A model generated the notes under the pieces. That model was not told the DNA's origin, did no database searches, and worked only from the letters and a program-made list of their open reading frames with translations. Source: Labedella endophytica (lineage in GTDB: Bacteria > Actinomycetota > Actinomycetes > Actinomycetales > Microbacteriaceae). Taken from it: DNA of 64,000 nucleotides. The position numbers were made by a program, and so were the translations under genes. The stretch spans positions 124,001-188,000 of the forward strand of contig NZ_RZGZ01000001.1 of assembly GCF_003990045.1 (NCBI RefSeq), in the 5' to 3' direction. Below, in pieces: positions 44,269-52,605 of the stretch; position 1 is the stretch's first letter, and each line of letters begins with the position of its first letter.

Positions 44269-45162
44269 ATGGACAATCGAGACGAGGTGCGGGAGTTCCT
44301 CATGTCGCGCCGCGCGAAGATGACGCCGGAGGACGCCGGGCTCCCCTCCGGGCCGAATCGTCGCGTGTCGGGTCTCCGCCGCTCCGAAGTCGCGATGCTT
44401 GCGGGGGTCAGCGTCGAGTACTACTCGCGGCTCGAGCGCGGTTCCATCGCGGGAGCGTCGTCGTCGGTCCTCGATGCGATCGCCCGGGCCCTGCAGCTGG
44501 ACGAGCCCGAGACCGCCCACCTCTACGACCTCGCCCGCACCGCCGATGGGACGCCGATGTCGGGTCGTCCCCGCCGGCGGGCGAGCAGTCAGCCGGCCGC
44601 GCGTCCGAGCCTCCAGTGGGCGCTCGAGGCCGTCACCGACGGCGTGGCGTTCGTCCGCAACTCCCGCCAGGACCTCGTCGCGACGAACGCCCTCGCCCGC
44701 GCCTTCTACTCCCCGCTCATCGGTGACGGAGGGCGCACCCCGAACCTCGCGCGCTTCCAGTTCCTCGACCCGGCGTCGCGCGACTTCTACCCCGACTGGG
44801 ATGTCTTCGCGGAGATGTGCGTCGGGGTCATGCGCGCCGAAGCGGGCCGGGACCCCCATGACAAGGCGCTACAGGACCTCGTCGGCGAGCTGTCCACGCA
44901 GAGCGAGACCTTCCGCCGATTGTGGGGTGCGCACGATGTGCGGCGCCACGGTGCGGGAACGAAGCACTTCATACACCCCGTCGTCGGCGACGTGACCTTC
45001 GCCTACGAGGAGCTCGCGATCACAGCGGAACCCGGGCTCGTCATGCTCGTGTACACGGCCGAGCCGGGATCACCGTCGGCGGAGCGGCTCCGGCTGCTCG
45101 CGAGCTGGGCGGCCACGCACGGAACGCCGGCGGTCTCCGTCCGCACGGACTCTGCGCGCTGA
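44269..45162 (+). CDS. XRE family regulator with MmyB-like ligand domain
   Basis: 297 residues. HTH (RRVSGLRRSEVAMLAGVSVE then YYSRLERGS) and MmyB-like domain (LARFQFLDPASRDFYPDWDV, KHFIHPVVGDVTFAYEELAI). Same architecture as the protein at 30031. It precedes an SDR gene and an alcohol dehydrogenase on the same strand with gaps of 71 and 46 bp and probably controls both. Confidence 0.85.
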   Translation: MDNRDEVREFLMSRRAKMTPEDAGLPSGPNRRVSGLRRSEVAMLAGVSVEYYSRLERGSIAGASSSVLDAIARALQLDEPETAHLYDLARTADGTPMSGRPRRRASSQPAARPSLQWALEAVTDGVAFVRNSRQDLVATNALARAFYSPLIGDGGRTPNLARFQFLDPASRDFYPDWDVFAEMCVGVMRAEAGRDPHDKALQDLVGELSTQSETFRRLWGAHDVRRHGAGTKHFIHPVVGDVTFAYEELAITAEPGLVMLVYTAEPGSPSAERLRLLASWAATHGTPAVSVRTDSAR

Positions 45163-45233
45163 ACGCACCACCATTCCGTCCGCTCGTCACCGACGGGCGC
45201 CACACGTATGCACACCGATCGAAGGACAGAAAC

Positions 45234-45896
45234 ATGACCACCATCGCCATCATCGGAGCGGGCAAGGGCCTCGGCCTCTCGGTCGCCCGCCGCTTCGGCC
45301 GCGAGGGCTTCTCCGTCGCCCTCATCGCCCGCAACCAGCAGCGTCTCGACGACCTCGCTGCGACCCTCGAATCGGAGGGCGTGAGCGCCGCCGGCTTCAC
45401 CGCGAACGTGCGCGACGCCGCGTCGCTCACGGCCGCGCTCGAGGCCGCCACCGCGGCGCTCGGGCCCATCGAGGTGCTGCAGTACAGCCCGCTGCCCGCC
45501 AAGGAGTTCATGCGGAACGTGCTCGAGACGTCCGTCGCCGATCTCATCGGCCCGGTCGAGTTCTCCATCTATGGTCCCGTCACCGCTGCGCGCCACGTCA
45601 TCCCCGGCATGCGCGTACTCGGCCAGGGAACGATCCTGTTCGTGAACGGCGCGAGCGCCGTTCGTCCCGGCGGGAAGGTCACGGGCACCTCCGTCGCCTT
45701 CGCCGGCGAGAGCGCCTACGCGCAGCTCCTGCACGACGCCGTCGCCGACGATAACATCCACGTCGGGCAGCTCATCATCCCGCTCGGCATCGGCGGGGGA
45801 GACCCCGACCACGAGCCCGAGTCGATCGCCGAGACGCTCTGGAGCATCCACTCCGAGCGCGGCGAGTTCCGCACCTACGTCGCGCCCGTCGACTGA
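45234..45896 (+). CDS. SDR-like Rossmann protein, atypical active site
   Basis: 220 residues. Cofactor motif [20 protein letters not shown]. The usual Tyr-x3-Lys is not present where expected: the region reads [20 protein letters not shown], then [12 protein letters not shown]. Either a different mechanism or a non-catalytic reductase-fold protein. GAAGGA lies 7 nt upstream of the ATG. Middle gene of a regulator / SDR / alcohol dehydrogenase set. Confidence 0.78.
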   Translation: MTTIAIIGAGKGLGLSVARRFGREGFSVALIARNQQRLDDLAATLESEGVSAAGFTANVRDAASLTAALEAATAALGPIEVLQYSPLPAKEFMRNVLETSVADLIGPVEFSIYGPVTAARHVIPGMRVLGQGTILFVNGASAVRPGGKVTGTSVAFAGESAYAQLLHDAVADDNIHVGQLIIPLGIGGGDPDHEPESIAETLWSIHSERGEFRTYVAPVD

Positions 45897-45942
45897 CCGC
45901 AGACCCATCCTTCTCACCCCACCCGATCCCACAAGGAGACAC

Positions 45943-47007
45943 ATGCTCACCGTCAACGCCTACGCCGCCCCCTCCGCCACCGAGCCCCTCGTCCCCACGA
46001 CCATCGAGCGCCGCGACGTCGGCCCGAAGGACGTGCTCATCGCCATCCGCTACGCCGGCGTCTGCCACTCCGACATCCACACCGTGCGCGGCGACTGGGG
46101 TCCTATCGCCTACCCGCAGGTCGTCGGCCACGAGATCGTCGGAGAGGTCGTCGAGGTCGGCTCCGACGCCGCGAAGTACGCCGTGGGCGACCGCGTCGGC
46201 GTCGGCTGCATGGTCAACTCGTGCCGCGAGTGCGAGAACTGCCTCGCCGGCATGGAGAACTACTGCCTGAAGGGCAACACCGGCACCTACGCGAGCACCG
46301 ACCGCGACGGCACCATCACGCAGGGCGGCTACTCCACCCATGTGGTCGTGGACGAGGACTTCGTGCTCCGCGTTCCCGAGGCGATCCCCTACGAGGCCGC
46401 CGCCCCGCTCCTCTGCGCCGGCATCACGACCTACTCCCCGCTCGCCCACTGGAACGCGGGCCCCGGCAAGCGCGTCGCCGTCGTCGGCATGGGTGGCCTC
46501 GGCCACCTCGGTGTGAAGATCGCCCACGCCATGGGCGCCGAGGTCACCGTGCTCTCGCAGTCCCTCTCGAAGGAGGAGGACGGCAAGCGATTCGGAGCCG
46601 ACAACTACTACGCGACGAGCGACGAGGAGACCTTCGAAACGCTCGCGAATCACTTCGACCTCATCCTCAACACGGTGAGCGCGAAGCTCGACCTGTCGAA
46701 GTACCTCGGTCTGCTCCGTCTCGACGGTGCACTCGTGAACGTCGGTGCGCCGGCCGAGCCGCTGCCGATCCAGGTGTTCTCGTTGTTCCGCAACCGGCTC
46801 TCGTTCGCCGGCTCGGGCATCGGCTCGATCGGTGAGACGCAGGAGATGCTCGACTTCTGCGCCGAGCACGGCATCGCCCCGGAGATCGAGATGATCGCCG
46901 CCGACGAGATCAACGAGGCCTACGAGCGTGTGCTGAAGAGCGACGTGCGCTATCGCTTCGTCATCGACACGAAGACGCTCGAGACGGAAACCGCCCCCGC
47001 CGCCTGA
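45943..47007 (+). CDS. Zinc-dependent alcohol dehydrogenase (CAD/YahK-like)
   Basis: 354 residues. Catalytic zinc residues Cys40 in GVCHSDIH and His in [10 protein letters not shown]. Structural zinc cysteines in [20 protein letters not shown]-binding [20 protein letters not shown]. All residues are intact, so an active medium-chain aldehyde/alcohol reductase is expected. ACAAGGAG lies upstream. In the same run as the XRE/MmyB regulator. The substrate in such clusters is not known. Confidence 0.9.
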   Translation: MLTVNAYAAPSATEPLVPTTIERRDVGPKDVLIAIRYAGVCHSDIHTVRGDWGPIAYPQVVGHEIVGEVVEVGSDAAKYAVGDRVGVGCMVNSCRECENCLAGMENYCLKGNTGTYASTDRDGTITQGGYSTHVVVDEDFVLRVPEAIPYEAAAPLLCAGITTYSPLAHWNAGPGKRVAVVGMGGLGHLGVKIAHAMGAEVTVLSQSLSKEEDGKRFGADNYYATSDEETFETLANHFDLILNTVSAKLDLSKYLGLLRLDGALVNVGAPAEPLPIQVFSLFRNRLSFAGSGIGSIGETQEMLDFCAEHGIAPEIEMIAADEINEAYERVLKSDVRYRFVIDTKTLETETAPAA

Positions 47008-47042
47008 CCCGGCGTGCCATCCGCCCACCACCCCGTGGGTCT

Positions 47043-47102
47043 TGCGTACGCAACTGCCGACCGCGGGTGAAGTTTCACCCGCGGTCGGCAGTTGCGTACG
47101 CA
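47043..47102. repeat. Family B palindromic repeat, copy 3 (60 bp, perfect)
   Basis: Perfect palindrome of 29+2+29 bp from TGCGTACGCAACTGCCGACC through centre GAAGTTTC to its exact complement. The best copy of the family. It lies 35 bp after the alcohol dehydrogenase stop. Confidence 0.92.
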
Positions 47103-47170
47103 GAGGCTGGGTCGGAGGCGCAGCGGATCAGCGCAGGCCACGCGGAGCGGCCCGACGCGTCGGGTGCGGG

Positions 47171-47368
47171 TCACCTACCGAGCGCCACACCCGTGTGCGC
47201 GTCGAGCGCCTCGAGGAGCTCGTCCTGGAACGTCTCGTCGTGTGTCGATGCGTGAGGAGTGCGCTGCGCGCGGTGGTACCAGTACGCCGATCCGTCGGTC
47301 TGCGGATCGTCTCCCGCGGCGAGCCAGGCCTGGGTCTCGTGGCCGGCCGTGAGGTCGTCGGACGCCCC
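47171..47368 (-). pseudogene. SDR C-terminal remnant
   Basis: About 65 residues at the end of a minus-strand frame read DDLTAGHETQAWLAAGDDPQ, then GSAYWYHRAQRTPHA and FQDELLEALDAHTG. This is the usual C-terminus of an SDR oxidoreductase (TQVWLA..., YWYH...P). The catalytic Rossmann part is absent: upstream of about 47370 the sequence becomes a membrane-protein fragment on the other strand. Interpreted as a truncated gene; family assignment is from pattern. Confidence 0.55.
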
Positions 47369-47378
47369 GGGGCCGCCC

Positions 47379-47543
47379 ATGGCGGTCGGGACCCAACTCG
47401 CGATCTTTGCAGGAGGGGTGCTCGGTGCCGTCCTGATCGGGGCGCTCGACGGGCTCGTCCTCCCGGTTGTGATGATCGTGCTGAGTGCCGTCGCGCTCCT
47501 TCTGGTCATCGCGGGACGGCGGACGGCTTTCGTGGCTCGCTGA
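47379..47543 (+). pseudogene. MFS transporter C-terminal remnant
   Basis: 54 residues, MAVGTQLAIFAGGVLGAVLI, then a second helix VVMIVLSAVALLLVIAG and RRTAFVAR. The pattern resembles the last two helices of an MFS transporter. No upstream helices exist in frame. It joins, back to back, the truncated 5' side of the SDR remnant, so a deletion between two divergent genes is the simplest history. A real two-helix protein cannot be excluded. Confidence 0.45.
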
Positions 47544-47583
47544 CAGGGACGCGCGTGGAAGTCCTCGCGGCCGTCCGAGGTTT

Positions 47584-47643
47584 TGCGTACGCAACTGCCG
47601 ACCGCGGGTGAAATGTCACCCGCGGTTCGCCGTTGCGTGCGCA
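47584..47643. repeat. Family B palindromic repeat, copy 4 (60 bp)
   Basis: TGCGTACGCAACTGCCGACC to CGCCGTTGCGTGCGCA; flanked by TTTT and AAAA, extending the symmetry. The left 28 bases are identical to copy 3. Confidence 0.9.
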
Positions 47644-47686
47644 AAACGCGGAGGTGCGGCGCGGGCACAGGGGTAGCGTTGAGGGC

Positions 47687-48487
47687 ATGGCCTCTCTCGA
47701 CATCCTCGACCGCGCCACGACCTCGCCAGCCGACGCCCGGGCGGCGTTCCGTTCGGGGCGTGTGGAACCGACCGCCGGCTGGTCCCGCGGGTACGCGCAG
47801 GCCAACATCCTGGCCCTCCCACGGGAGGATGCCTTCGACTTCCTCCTGTTCGCGCAGCGCAACCCGAAGCCGTGCCCGATCCTCGGTGTGCTCGAGGCGG
47901 GGAAGACGACCGGACCGCTGCTGGCCGGCGGCGACATTCGCACGGACATCCCGAGGTACACGATCTACCGCGACGGCGAGAAGGTCGACGAACCGACCGA
48001 CGTCATGGAGCACTGGCGCGACGATCTCGTCACGTTCATCATCGGCTGCTCGTTCACGTTCGAGACCGCGCTGCAGGACGGCGGGGTGCGGATCGCGCAC
48101 ATCGACCAGGGCGTCAACGTGCCGATGTACCGCACGAGCACCGAGTGCGCTCCCGCCGGGTCCCTGTCCGGACCCCTCGTGGTGTCGATGCGGCCGATCC
48201 CCGCCGCGCAGGTCGCGGACGCCGTGCGCATCACGTCGCGTTACCCGGCCGTGCACGGCGCGCCCGTGCACGTCGGCAATCCGGAGGAGCTCGGTATCGC
48301 CGATCTCGCACGACCCGACTTCGGCGACGCCGTGACGATTCCCGACGGTCACATCCCCGTTTTCTGGGCGTGCGGCGTCACTCCGCAGGCGGCGGTCATG
48401 CGGTCCAGGCCGTCGTTCGCCATCGGTCATGCGCCGGGTCACATGCTCATCACCGACGCGCGCGACAGCGACTACCTCATTCCCTGA
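47687..48487 (+). CDS. DUF1445 / D-glutamate cyclase-like putative hydro-lyase
   Basis: 266 residues with the family motifs [37 protein letters not shown], and [12 protein letters not shown] near the end. Related mammalian protein is D-glutamate cyclase; bacterial members are listed as putative hydro-lyases. Normal length, so intact. Ribosome site weak (GAGGG). Stands alone after a family B repeat. Confidence 0.87.
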   Translation: MASLDILDRATTSPADARAAFRSGRVEPTAGWSRGYAQANILALPREDAFDFLLFAQRNPKPCPILGVLEAGKTTGPLLAGGDIRTDIPRYTIYRDGEKVDEPTDVMEHWRDDLVTFIIGCSFTFETALQDGGVRIAHIDQGVNVPMYRTSTECAPAGSLSGPLVVSMRPIPAAQVADAVRITSRYPAVHGAPVHVGNPEELGIADLARPDFGDAVTIPDGHIPVFWACGVTPQAAVMRSRPSFAIGHAPGHMLITDARDSDYLIP

Positions 48488-48601
48488 TCCCGTCGCTCAC
48501 CGCGCCGGCTCGGGCCCGTCGCTGATCGCTGCGACTCGAGCATCTCGTCGAGCGCGCCAGTCCGAGCCTGTCGCCGGGGGCTACGACCGCGCCCTGTTGG
48601 C

Positions 48602-48667
48602 GAGCGCTACAGATTTCGCCGAGCGCTACACGACCTCGTGGCGCGGTGGGCTGGAGCTGTAGCGCTC
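48602..48667. repeat. Family C palindromic repeat, copy 2
   Basis: 66 bp with outer arms GAGCGCTACAG / CTGTAGCGCTC and a second internal GAGCGCTACACGA. A TTTTT follows at 48673-48677, so it may terminate the DUF1445 gene. Lies between convergent genes. Confidence 0.7.
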
Positions 48668-48676
48668 GGTGTCTTT

Positions 48677-49516
48677 TTATGCCGTTCTGGATGCGCGCCG
48701 GTGGTCCGCGACGAGCTCGGCGTAGCCGGCGCGGAAGTCCGGGTAGTCGAGACGGCCGAGGAGGGCGTGCAGGGCCGCGCCGTCGAAGACGTTGCCGTGG
48801 AGCCCGCTCTCGTCGGTGGCGGGCGGCGCCGTGACGTCGAGGAGGGACGCGATGTGGTCGACGACCGTGCGGAGTTCCACCGGCTCCTCGTCCACGGCGT
48901 GGAGCACCCGGGGCGGATCGGCCATCGTCAGCAGGGTCTCGAGTGCGCGCGCGAGGTCGCTCTCGTGGATGCGGTTGGTGATCCGCCCGGCGTCGATGGA
49001 CGGGGCCGTCAGGGTCTGGCGGATCAGGAAGTCGCGCCCCGGTCCGTAGATGCCGACCGGTCGGAGGATGATCGCATCGAACTGGGCGACGGCGGCCTTC
49101 TCGGCATCGAGCAGCATCTGCGCCCGCTCGGTCTCGCCCGTCGGCTCATCGCTCTCCGTGATCGGCTGAGGCCCGCTCCAGCCGTCGAAGACACCCGTCG
49201 TCGAGACGAAGACCGTGCGGGCGGGCGGTGTCGGCAGTGCGGCGGCCAGTCCCGCGAGGGCCGAGCGGTAGTCGCCGCCCACGGCGCTCGGGGTCAGGGT
49301 GATGACGAGCGCGTCCGCGGCCGGGAGAGTCTCGTCGATCGGCGCGGTGAGATCCACAGGGATCGACGTGAACGCCTCCGGCAGGGAGCTCACATCGCGC
49401 CGGAGTGCCACGACGCGACCGCCCGCCGCGATGAGGAGCTCGCCGAGCGCCGTCCCGAGCTTTCCGCATCCCGCGAGGAGGGTCGTGGTGGGTACGTCTG
49501 CAGGAGGAGTGGTCAC
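48677..49516 (-). CDS. NAD-dependent epimerase/dehydratase-like SDR
   Basis: 279 residues. Cofactor motif TTLLAGCGKLGTALGELLIA, later VFVSTTGVFDGWSG and ILRPVGIYGPGRD, as in YeeZ-like extended SDRs. GTG start at 49516. The typical Tyr-x3-Lys is not clear. Function unknown. Confidence 0.82.
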   Translation of the reverse strand: MTTPPADVPTTTLLAGCGKLGTALGELLIAAGGRVVALRRDVSSLPEAFTSIPVDLTAPIDETLPAADALVITLTPSAVGGDYRSALAGLAAALPTPPARTVFVSTTGVFDGWSGPQPITESDEPTGETERAQMLLDAEKAAVAQFDAIILRPVGIYGPGRDFLIRQTLTAPSIDAGRITNRIHESDLARALETLLTMADPPRVLHAVDEEPVELRTVVDHIASLLDVTAPPATDESGLHGNVFDGAALHALLGRLDYPDFRAGYAELVADHRRASRTA

Positions 49517-49601
49517 ACAGCGACTGTCCCACACGCGGCTCGACGCAGACCGAGAGTCGCGTCCGGCCCAGTCGTGATCCTCGGCTCGGGCTCGGGCTCG
49601 G

Positions 49602-50123
49602 CCCGGGCCCGAGCTCGCGGAGCGTGTCGACGATGCGATCGACGAGCCGCTCCTCGAGCTGGCGCTCCGGAGCGTCGCCGTCGACGGCGCGGAAGTCGAG
49701 CGCATACGGGTCTCGTGTTATCTGATGCGCGAGCTCCGAGTCGGGCTCAGACAGAGCGCCCGCGAAGTTCGTCCGTGCCGCGGCCTCGCGGGTGTGGAGT
49801 CGGGTGGTGATCTGATGGGCGAGGACGGCTCGCGACCAGCCGTGTGCGACGTCCTTCGCCGCGTACCAGTCGCGGAGATCCTGGTCGTCGAGCTTGTCGA
49901 GAAGCTCGGTGACATGACCCCACGGCAATTGTGCAACAGGCTGTTGCACCCCGCTGCCCCACGCCTCCTGCTTCTGCCGCTCGAGGATCGTATGCCCGAT
50001 ATGCCACCAGAGCAGGAGCAGCTCGGTGTTCACCTCCCGCTGGGCGGCGAAACGAGCGGTATGGACTTGCCGCTTCAGCTCGTCGAGGGTGGACGCGTAG
50101 TCGTCGGGAATCAGTGCGCTCAT
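49602..50123 (-). pseudogene. Remnant of YhcG/DUF1016-type PDDEXK nuclease
   Basis: About 174 residues start MSALIPDDYASTLDELKRQV and match the YhcG N-terminal domain (VNTELLLLWWHIGHTILERQ, then EAWGSGV). Then QQPVAQLPWGHVTELLDKL joins directly. The stretch that normally lies between (about 40-50 residues) is missing, and the frame breaks after DTLRELGPG, where the PDDEXK nuclease domain should begin. So one internal deletion and loss of the nuclease domain. The internal join coincides with a 9+1+9 palindrome (49931-49949). Non-functional as a nuclease. Confidence 0.6.
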
Positions 50124-50198
50124 GCATCGAGGGTCCCCGCCGCCACCGACATTCGGAGGATCTCCTTCACAGGGTGGAATGCGTCCGACCACGGCACC

Positions 50199-51092
50199 TC
50201 ACCCTGCTGCGACGACCTCCCCGAGCATCGCGACGAGGCGAGGGATCGCCGACGGATCGGCGCGAGCGTGAGCCGGATCGAGCTGGCCGATCGAGAGCCC
50301 GCGGCAGTCCGGGTCGCGCCACAGCTCGGCGAGCGCGCGCCCCAGCTGCTCGATCGTCGGTCCGCTGTTGCGGCCGTTCACGTTCTCGGCGATCGGTGCG
50401 TCGAGGAAGTCGAGGACGTCGACGTCGAGGTGCACCGCGAACGGGCCCTCGGACAACGCGGTGCGTGCTGCACGCGCCGCATCGGCGGGTTGTTCGACGA
50501 GCGCCTCCTGCGAAACGACGATGAGACCGAGCTCCTCGACGGCCTCGCGCTCACCCTCCGTCGAGGCCATCGGCTCGTGCCCGAGGTAGACGAGGTCGGC
50601 GGGGGAGAGGAGCGGTGCGTGGCCCGTCGCGTTCGCGAGTCCCTCCGCCGCACCGTCCACGGCGAGCGCGTGCGCCATCCCCATCCAGCTGAGCGACCCC
50701 TCCCGCGTGGAGTGCGGGGTGTTGAGGTCGAGGTGACGGTCGACGTAGACGAGCCGTGCGCGGCCCTCACGCTCGACGAGCGCCGCGCACACCCCGAGGG
50801 CGACGGTGCACGCGCCGCCCAGGACGAGGACCCGGCCATCGTCGAGCCCGGCGGCGACCGCATCGGCCAGCTCTCGCATCGCGAGGATCTCCTGATCGAC
50901 GTTCTGGAGGAGCGGGCTCTCGCGGTCCGGTGTCCACGACCGCTCCGTCAGGTCGCCGGCGTCGACGATGTCGCGTCCGGTGGCCTCGAGAGCGTCGATG
51001 AGACCGGCCTCGCGCAGTGCTGCCGGTGCGCGCTCGACACCCACGCCGTACGCACCGGCACTGTCCGGAACCCCGATGACCGTGACCCTCAT
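50199..51092 (-). CDS. Arginase/agmatinase family protein with altered metal site
   Basis: 297 residues with ureohydrolase order: VLVLGGACTVALGV where GGDHS is normal, VYVDRHLDLNTPH where DAHxD is normal, and VHLDVDVLDFLDAP for the DxDxxDP motif. The first metal-binding His is therefore replaced by Cys/Thr, while the remaining acidic residues persist. Activity may be changed or need a different metal. GAAGGAGG lies upstream of the ATG. Divergent from ytfQ. Confidence 0.8.
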   Translation of the reverse strand: MRVTVIGVPDSAGAYGVGVERAPAALREAGLIDALEATGRDIVDAGDLTERSWTPDRESPLLQNVDQEILAMRELADAVAAGLDDGRVLVLGGACTVALGVCAALVEREGRARLVYVDRHLDLNTPHSTREGSLSWMGMAHALAVDGAAEGLANATGHAPLLSPADLVYLGHEPMASTEGEREAVEELGLIVVSQEALVEQPADAARAARTALSEGPFAVHLDVDVLDFLDAPIAENVNGRNSGPTIEQLGRALAELWRDPDCRGLSIGQLDPAHARADPSAIPRLVAMLGEVVAAG

Positions 51093-51201
51093 GGCGCCTC
51101 CTTCGTCGGGACAAGTCAAATGCCACGGGGCGCGGTGGGAAAGGGGTTCTCCTGCCGCGGAGCCGTCACATCCTGCCGCTGACGCCTCCGTCCCCGGCAT
51201 T

Positions 51202-51261
51202 TGCGTGCGCATTTTCCTTCTGCGGGTGATATCTCACCAGCACGACGCAGTTGCGTGCGCA
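51202..51261. repeat. Family B palindromic repeat, copy 5 (60 bp)
   Basis: TGCGTGCGCATTTTCCTTCT to GACGCAGTTGCGTGCGCA. The most diverged copy, outer arms intact, centre GGGTGATATCTCACC. In a divergent gap. Confidence 0.82.
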
Positions 51262-51377
51262 AAACCGACCGGTGGTCTGTGCGGGCCGAGCAGGTGACCG
51301 GCGCGTAGAGCGCTCACAATCGCCCTGATCGTGACCGACACCCGTCATTCCGCGCATCACGAGACGGTAACGGTCTC

Positions 51378-51406
51378 TTGTGGTCACCAATTGTGATCGC
51401 TAACAT
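51378..51406 (+). promoter_or_regulatory. ytfQ promoter with overlapping LacI-type operator
   Basis: -35 TTGTGG (51378-51383), 17-bp spacer, -10 TAACAT (51401-51406). The spacer and -10 contain TGTGATCGCTAACA (51392-51405), close to the LacI-family palindrome TGTTAGCGCTAACA. The repressor at 56382 is the obvious candidate. Inferred. Confidence 0.55.
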
Positions 51407-51504
51407 CCTGACAACGGCATCATCGACGATGTCCCGGCAGACGTGTCCACACCTCCAATGGAGCGCACACAGCACGGCCGGATTGAACAAGGAGGTTCAC
51501 TGAC

Positions 51505-52491
51505 ATGAAGAAGCGTTCCATCGGATTGGCCGCGGCGGGAGTCCTGCTCCTCGCCCTCACCGGGTGCGCAGCGGGCGGAGACGCCGGCGGCACGGGCGAG
51601 GGCCCGAAGCCCCTCGACGAACTCGTCGTCGGGTTCTCGCAGGTCGGCGCCGAGAGCGGCTGGCGCACCGCCAACACCACCGACATCCAAGGCGCGTTCG
51701 AGGACGCCGGCATCGAGCTGAAGTTCTCCGACGCGCAGCAGAAGCAGGAGAACCAGATCAAGGCGATCCGCTCCTACATCCAGCAGCAGGTCGACGTGAT
51801 CGCGTTCTCGCCGGTCGTGGAGTCCGGCTGGGACGCCGTCCTCAACGAGGCGAAGGCCGCCGGCATCCCCGTGGTCCTCACGGACCGCGCCGTCGACTCC
51901 GCCGACGACTCTCTCTACGTCTCCTTCCTCGGATCCGACTTCGTGGAAGAGGGCAAGAAGGCCGGCGAGTGGGTCGTCGAGGAGTACGCGGACGCGGACG
52001 ACGTGAAGATCGTGCAGCTCGAGGGTACGACGGGCGCCGCACCGGCGATCGACCGTGCCGAGGGCTTCGCCGACGTGATCGGCGCCGACGACAAGTTCGA
52101 GATCGTCGCGAGCCAGACCGGTGACTTCACGCGTGCCGGCGGCAAGCAGGTCACGGAGGCGCTCCTCAAGTCCAACCCGGACATCGACCTCATCTACGCG
52201 CACAACGATGACATGGGTCTCGGCGCGATCGAGGCCATCGAGGCCGCCGGCCTCACCCCGGGAGAGGACATCAAGATCGTCACCGTCGACGCCGTGAAGG
52301 ACGGCATGCAGGCCCTCGCCGATGGCAAGATCAACTTCATCGTCGAGTGCTCGCCGCTCCTGGGGGAGCAGCTCGTCGAGATCGTGACGCAGATCAACGA
52401 CGGCGAGACGCCCGAGAAGCGCATCGTCACCGAGGAGACGACGTTCACGCAGGAGCAGGCCGTCGAGGCCCTCCCTGACCGCCAGTACTGA
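51505..52491 (+). CDS. ytfQ: Galactofuranose-type ABC transporter binding lipoprotein
   Basis: 328 residues. Lipobox LTGC (Cys21). The mature part is a type 1 periplasmic-binding fold with strong YtfQ signatures: VGFSQVGAESGWRTANT, KFSDAQQKQENQIKAIRSYI and IAFSPVVESGWDAVL. In Escherichia coli YtfQ binds galactofuranose. Ideal AAGGAGG ribosome site 8-9 nt before the ATG. First gene of the ytfQRT-yjfF set. Galactofuranose is the likely ligand by family. Confidence 0.92.
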   Translation: MKKRSIGLAAAGVLLLALTGCAAGGDAGGTGEGPKPLDELVVGFSQVGAESGWRTANTTDIQGAFEDAGIELKFSDAQQKQENQIKAIRSYIQQQVDVIAFSPVVESGWDAVLNEAKAAGIPVVLTDRAVDSADDSLYVSFLGSDFVEEGKKAGEWVVEEYADADDVKIVQLEGTTGAAPAIDRAEGFADVIGADDKFEIVASQTGDFTRAGGKQVTEALLKSNPDIDLIYAHNDDMGLGAIEAIEAAGLTPGEDIKIVTVDAVKDGMQALADGKINFIVECSPLLGEQLVEIVTQINDGETPEKRIVTEETTFTQEQAVEALPDRQY

Positions 52492-52605
52492 GGCTCGTCT
52501 AGAACCACACGCACCACCGGCGGGTGGTCGGCGAGAGCCGGCCACCCGCCACACCGCACCACGACCCCGCACCACCCGAACGCACAGCACCTCGATGGAG
52601 AGATC

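Larger units (their letters stand above)
51093..51504. other. Intergenic region upstream of ytfQ
   Basis: 412 bp without a gene. It holds the family B repeat copy 5, a GAGAC/GTCTC inverted pair at 51361-51377, and the ytfQ promoter and operator described separately. No other coding frame is supported. Confidence 0.55.

Noticed and set aside
47171-48442. 423-codon minus-strand open frame
   Set aside because: Mostly antisense to the DUF1445 gene and running through the B4 palindrome; only the last ~65 codons resemble a protein family and are listed as a remnant.
49931-49949. GTGCAACAG-G-CTGTTGCAC as an operator or as another family A copy
   Set aside because: Shares only the CAACAG/CTGTTG core with family A and lies inside the decayed YhcG gene, so kept only as a note to the deletion site.
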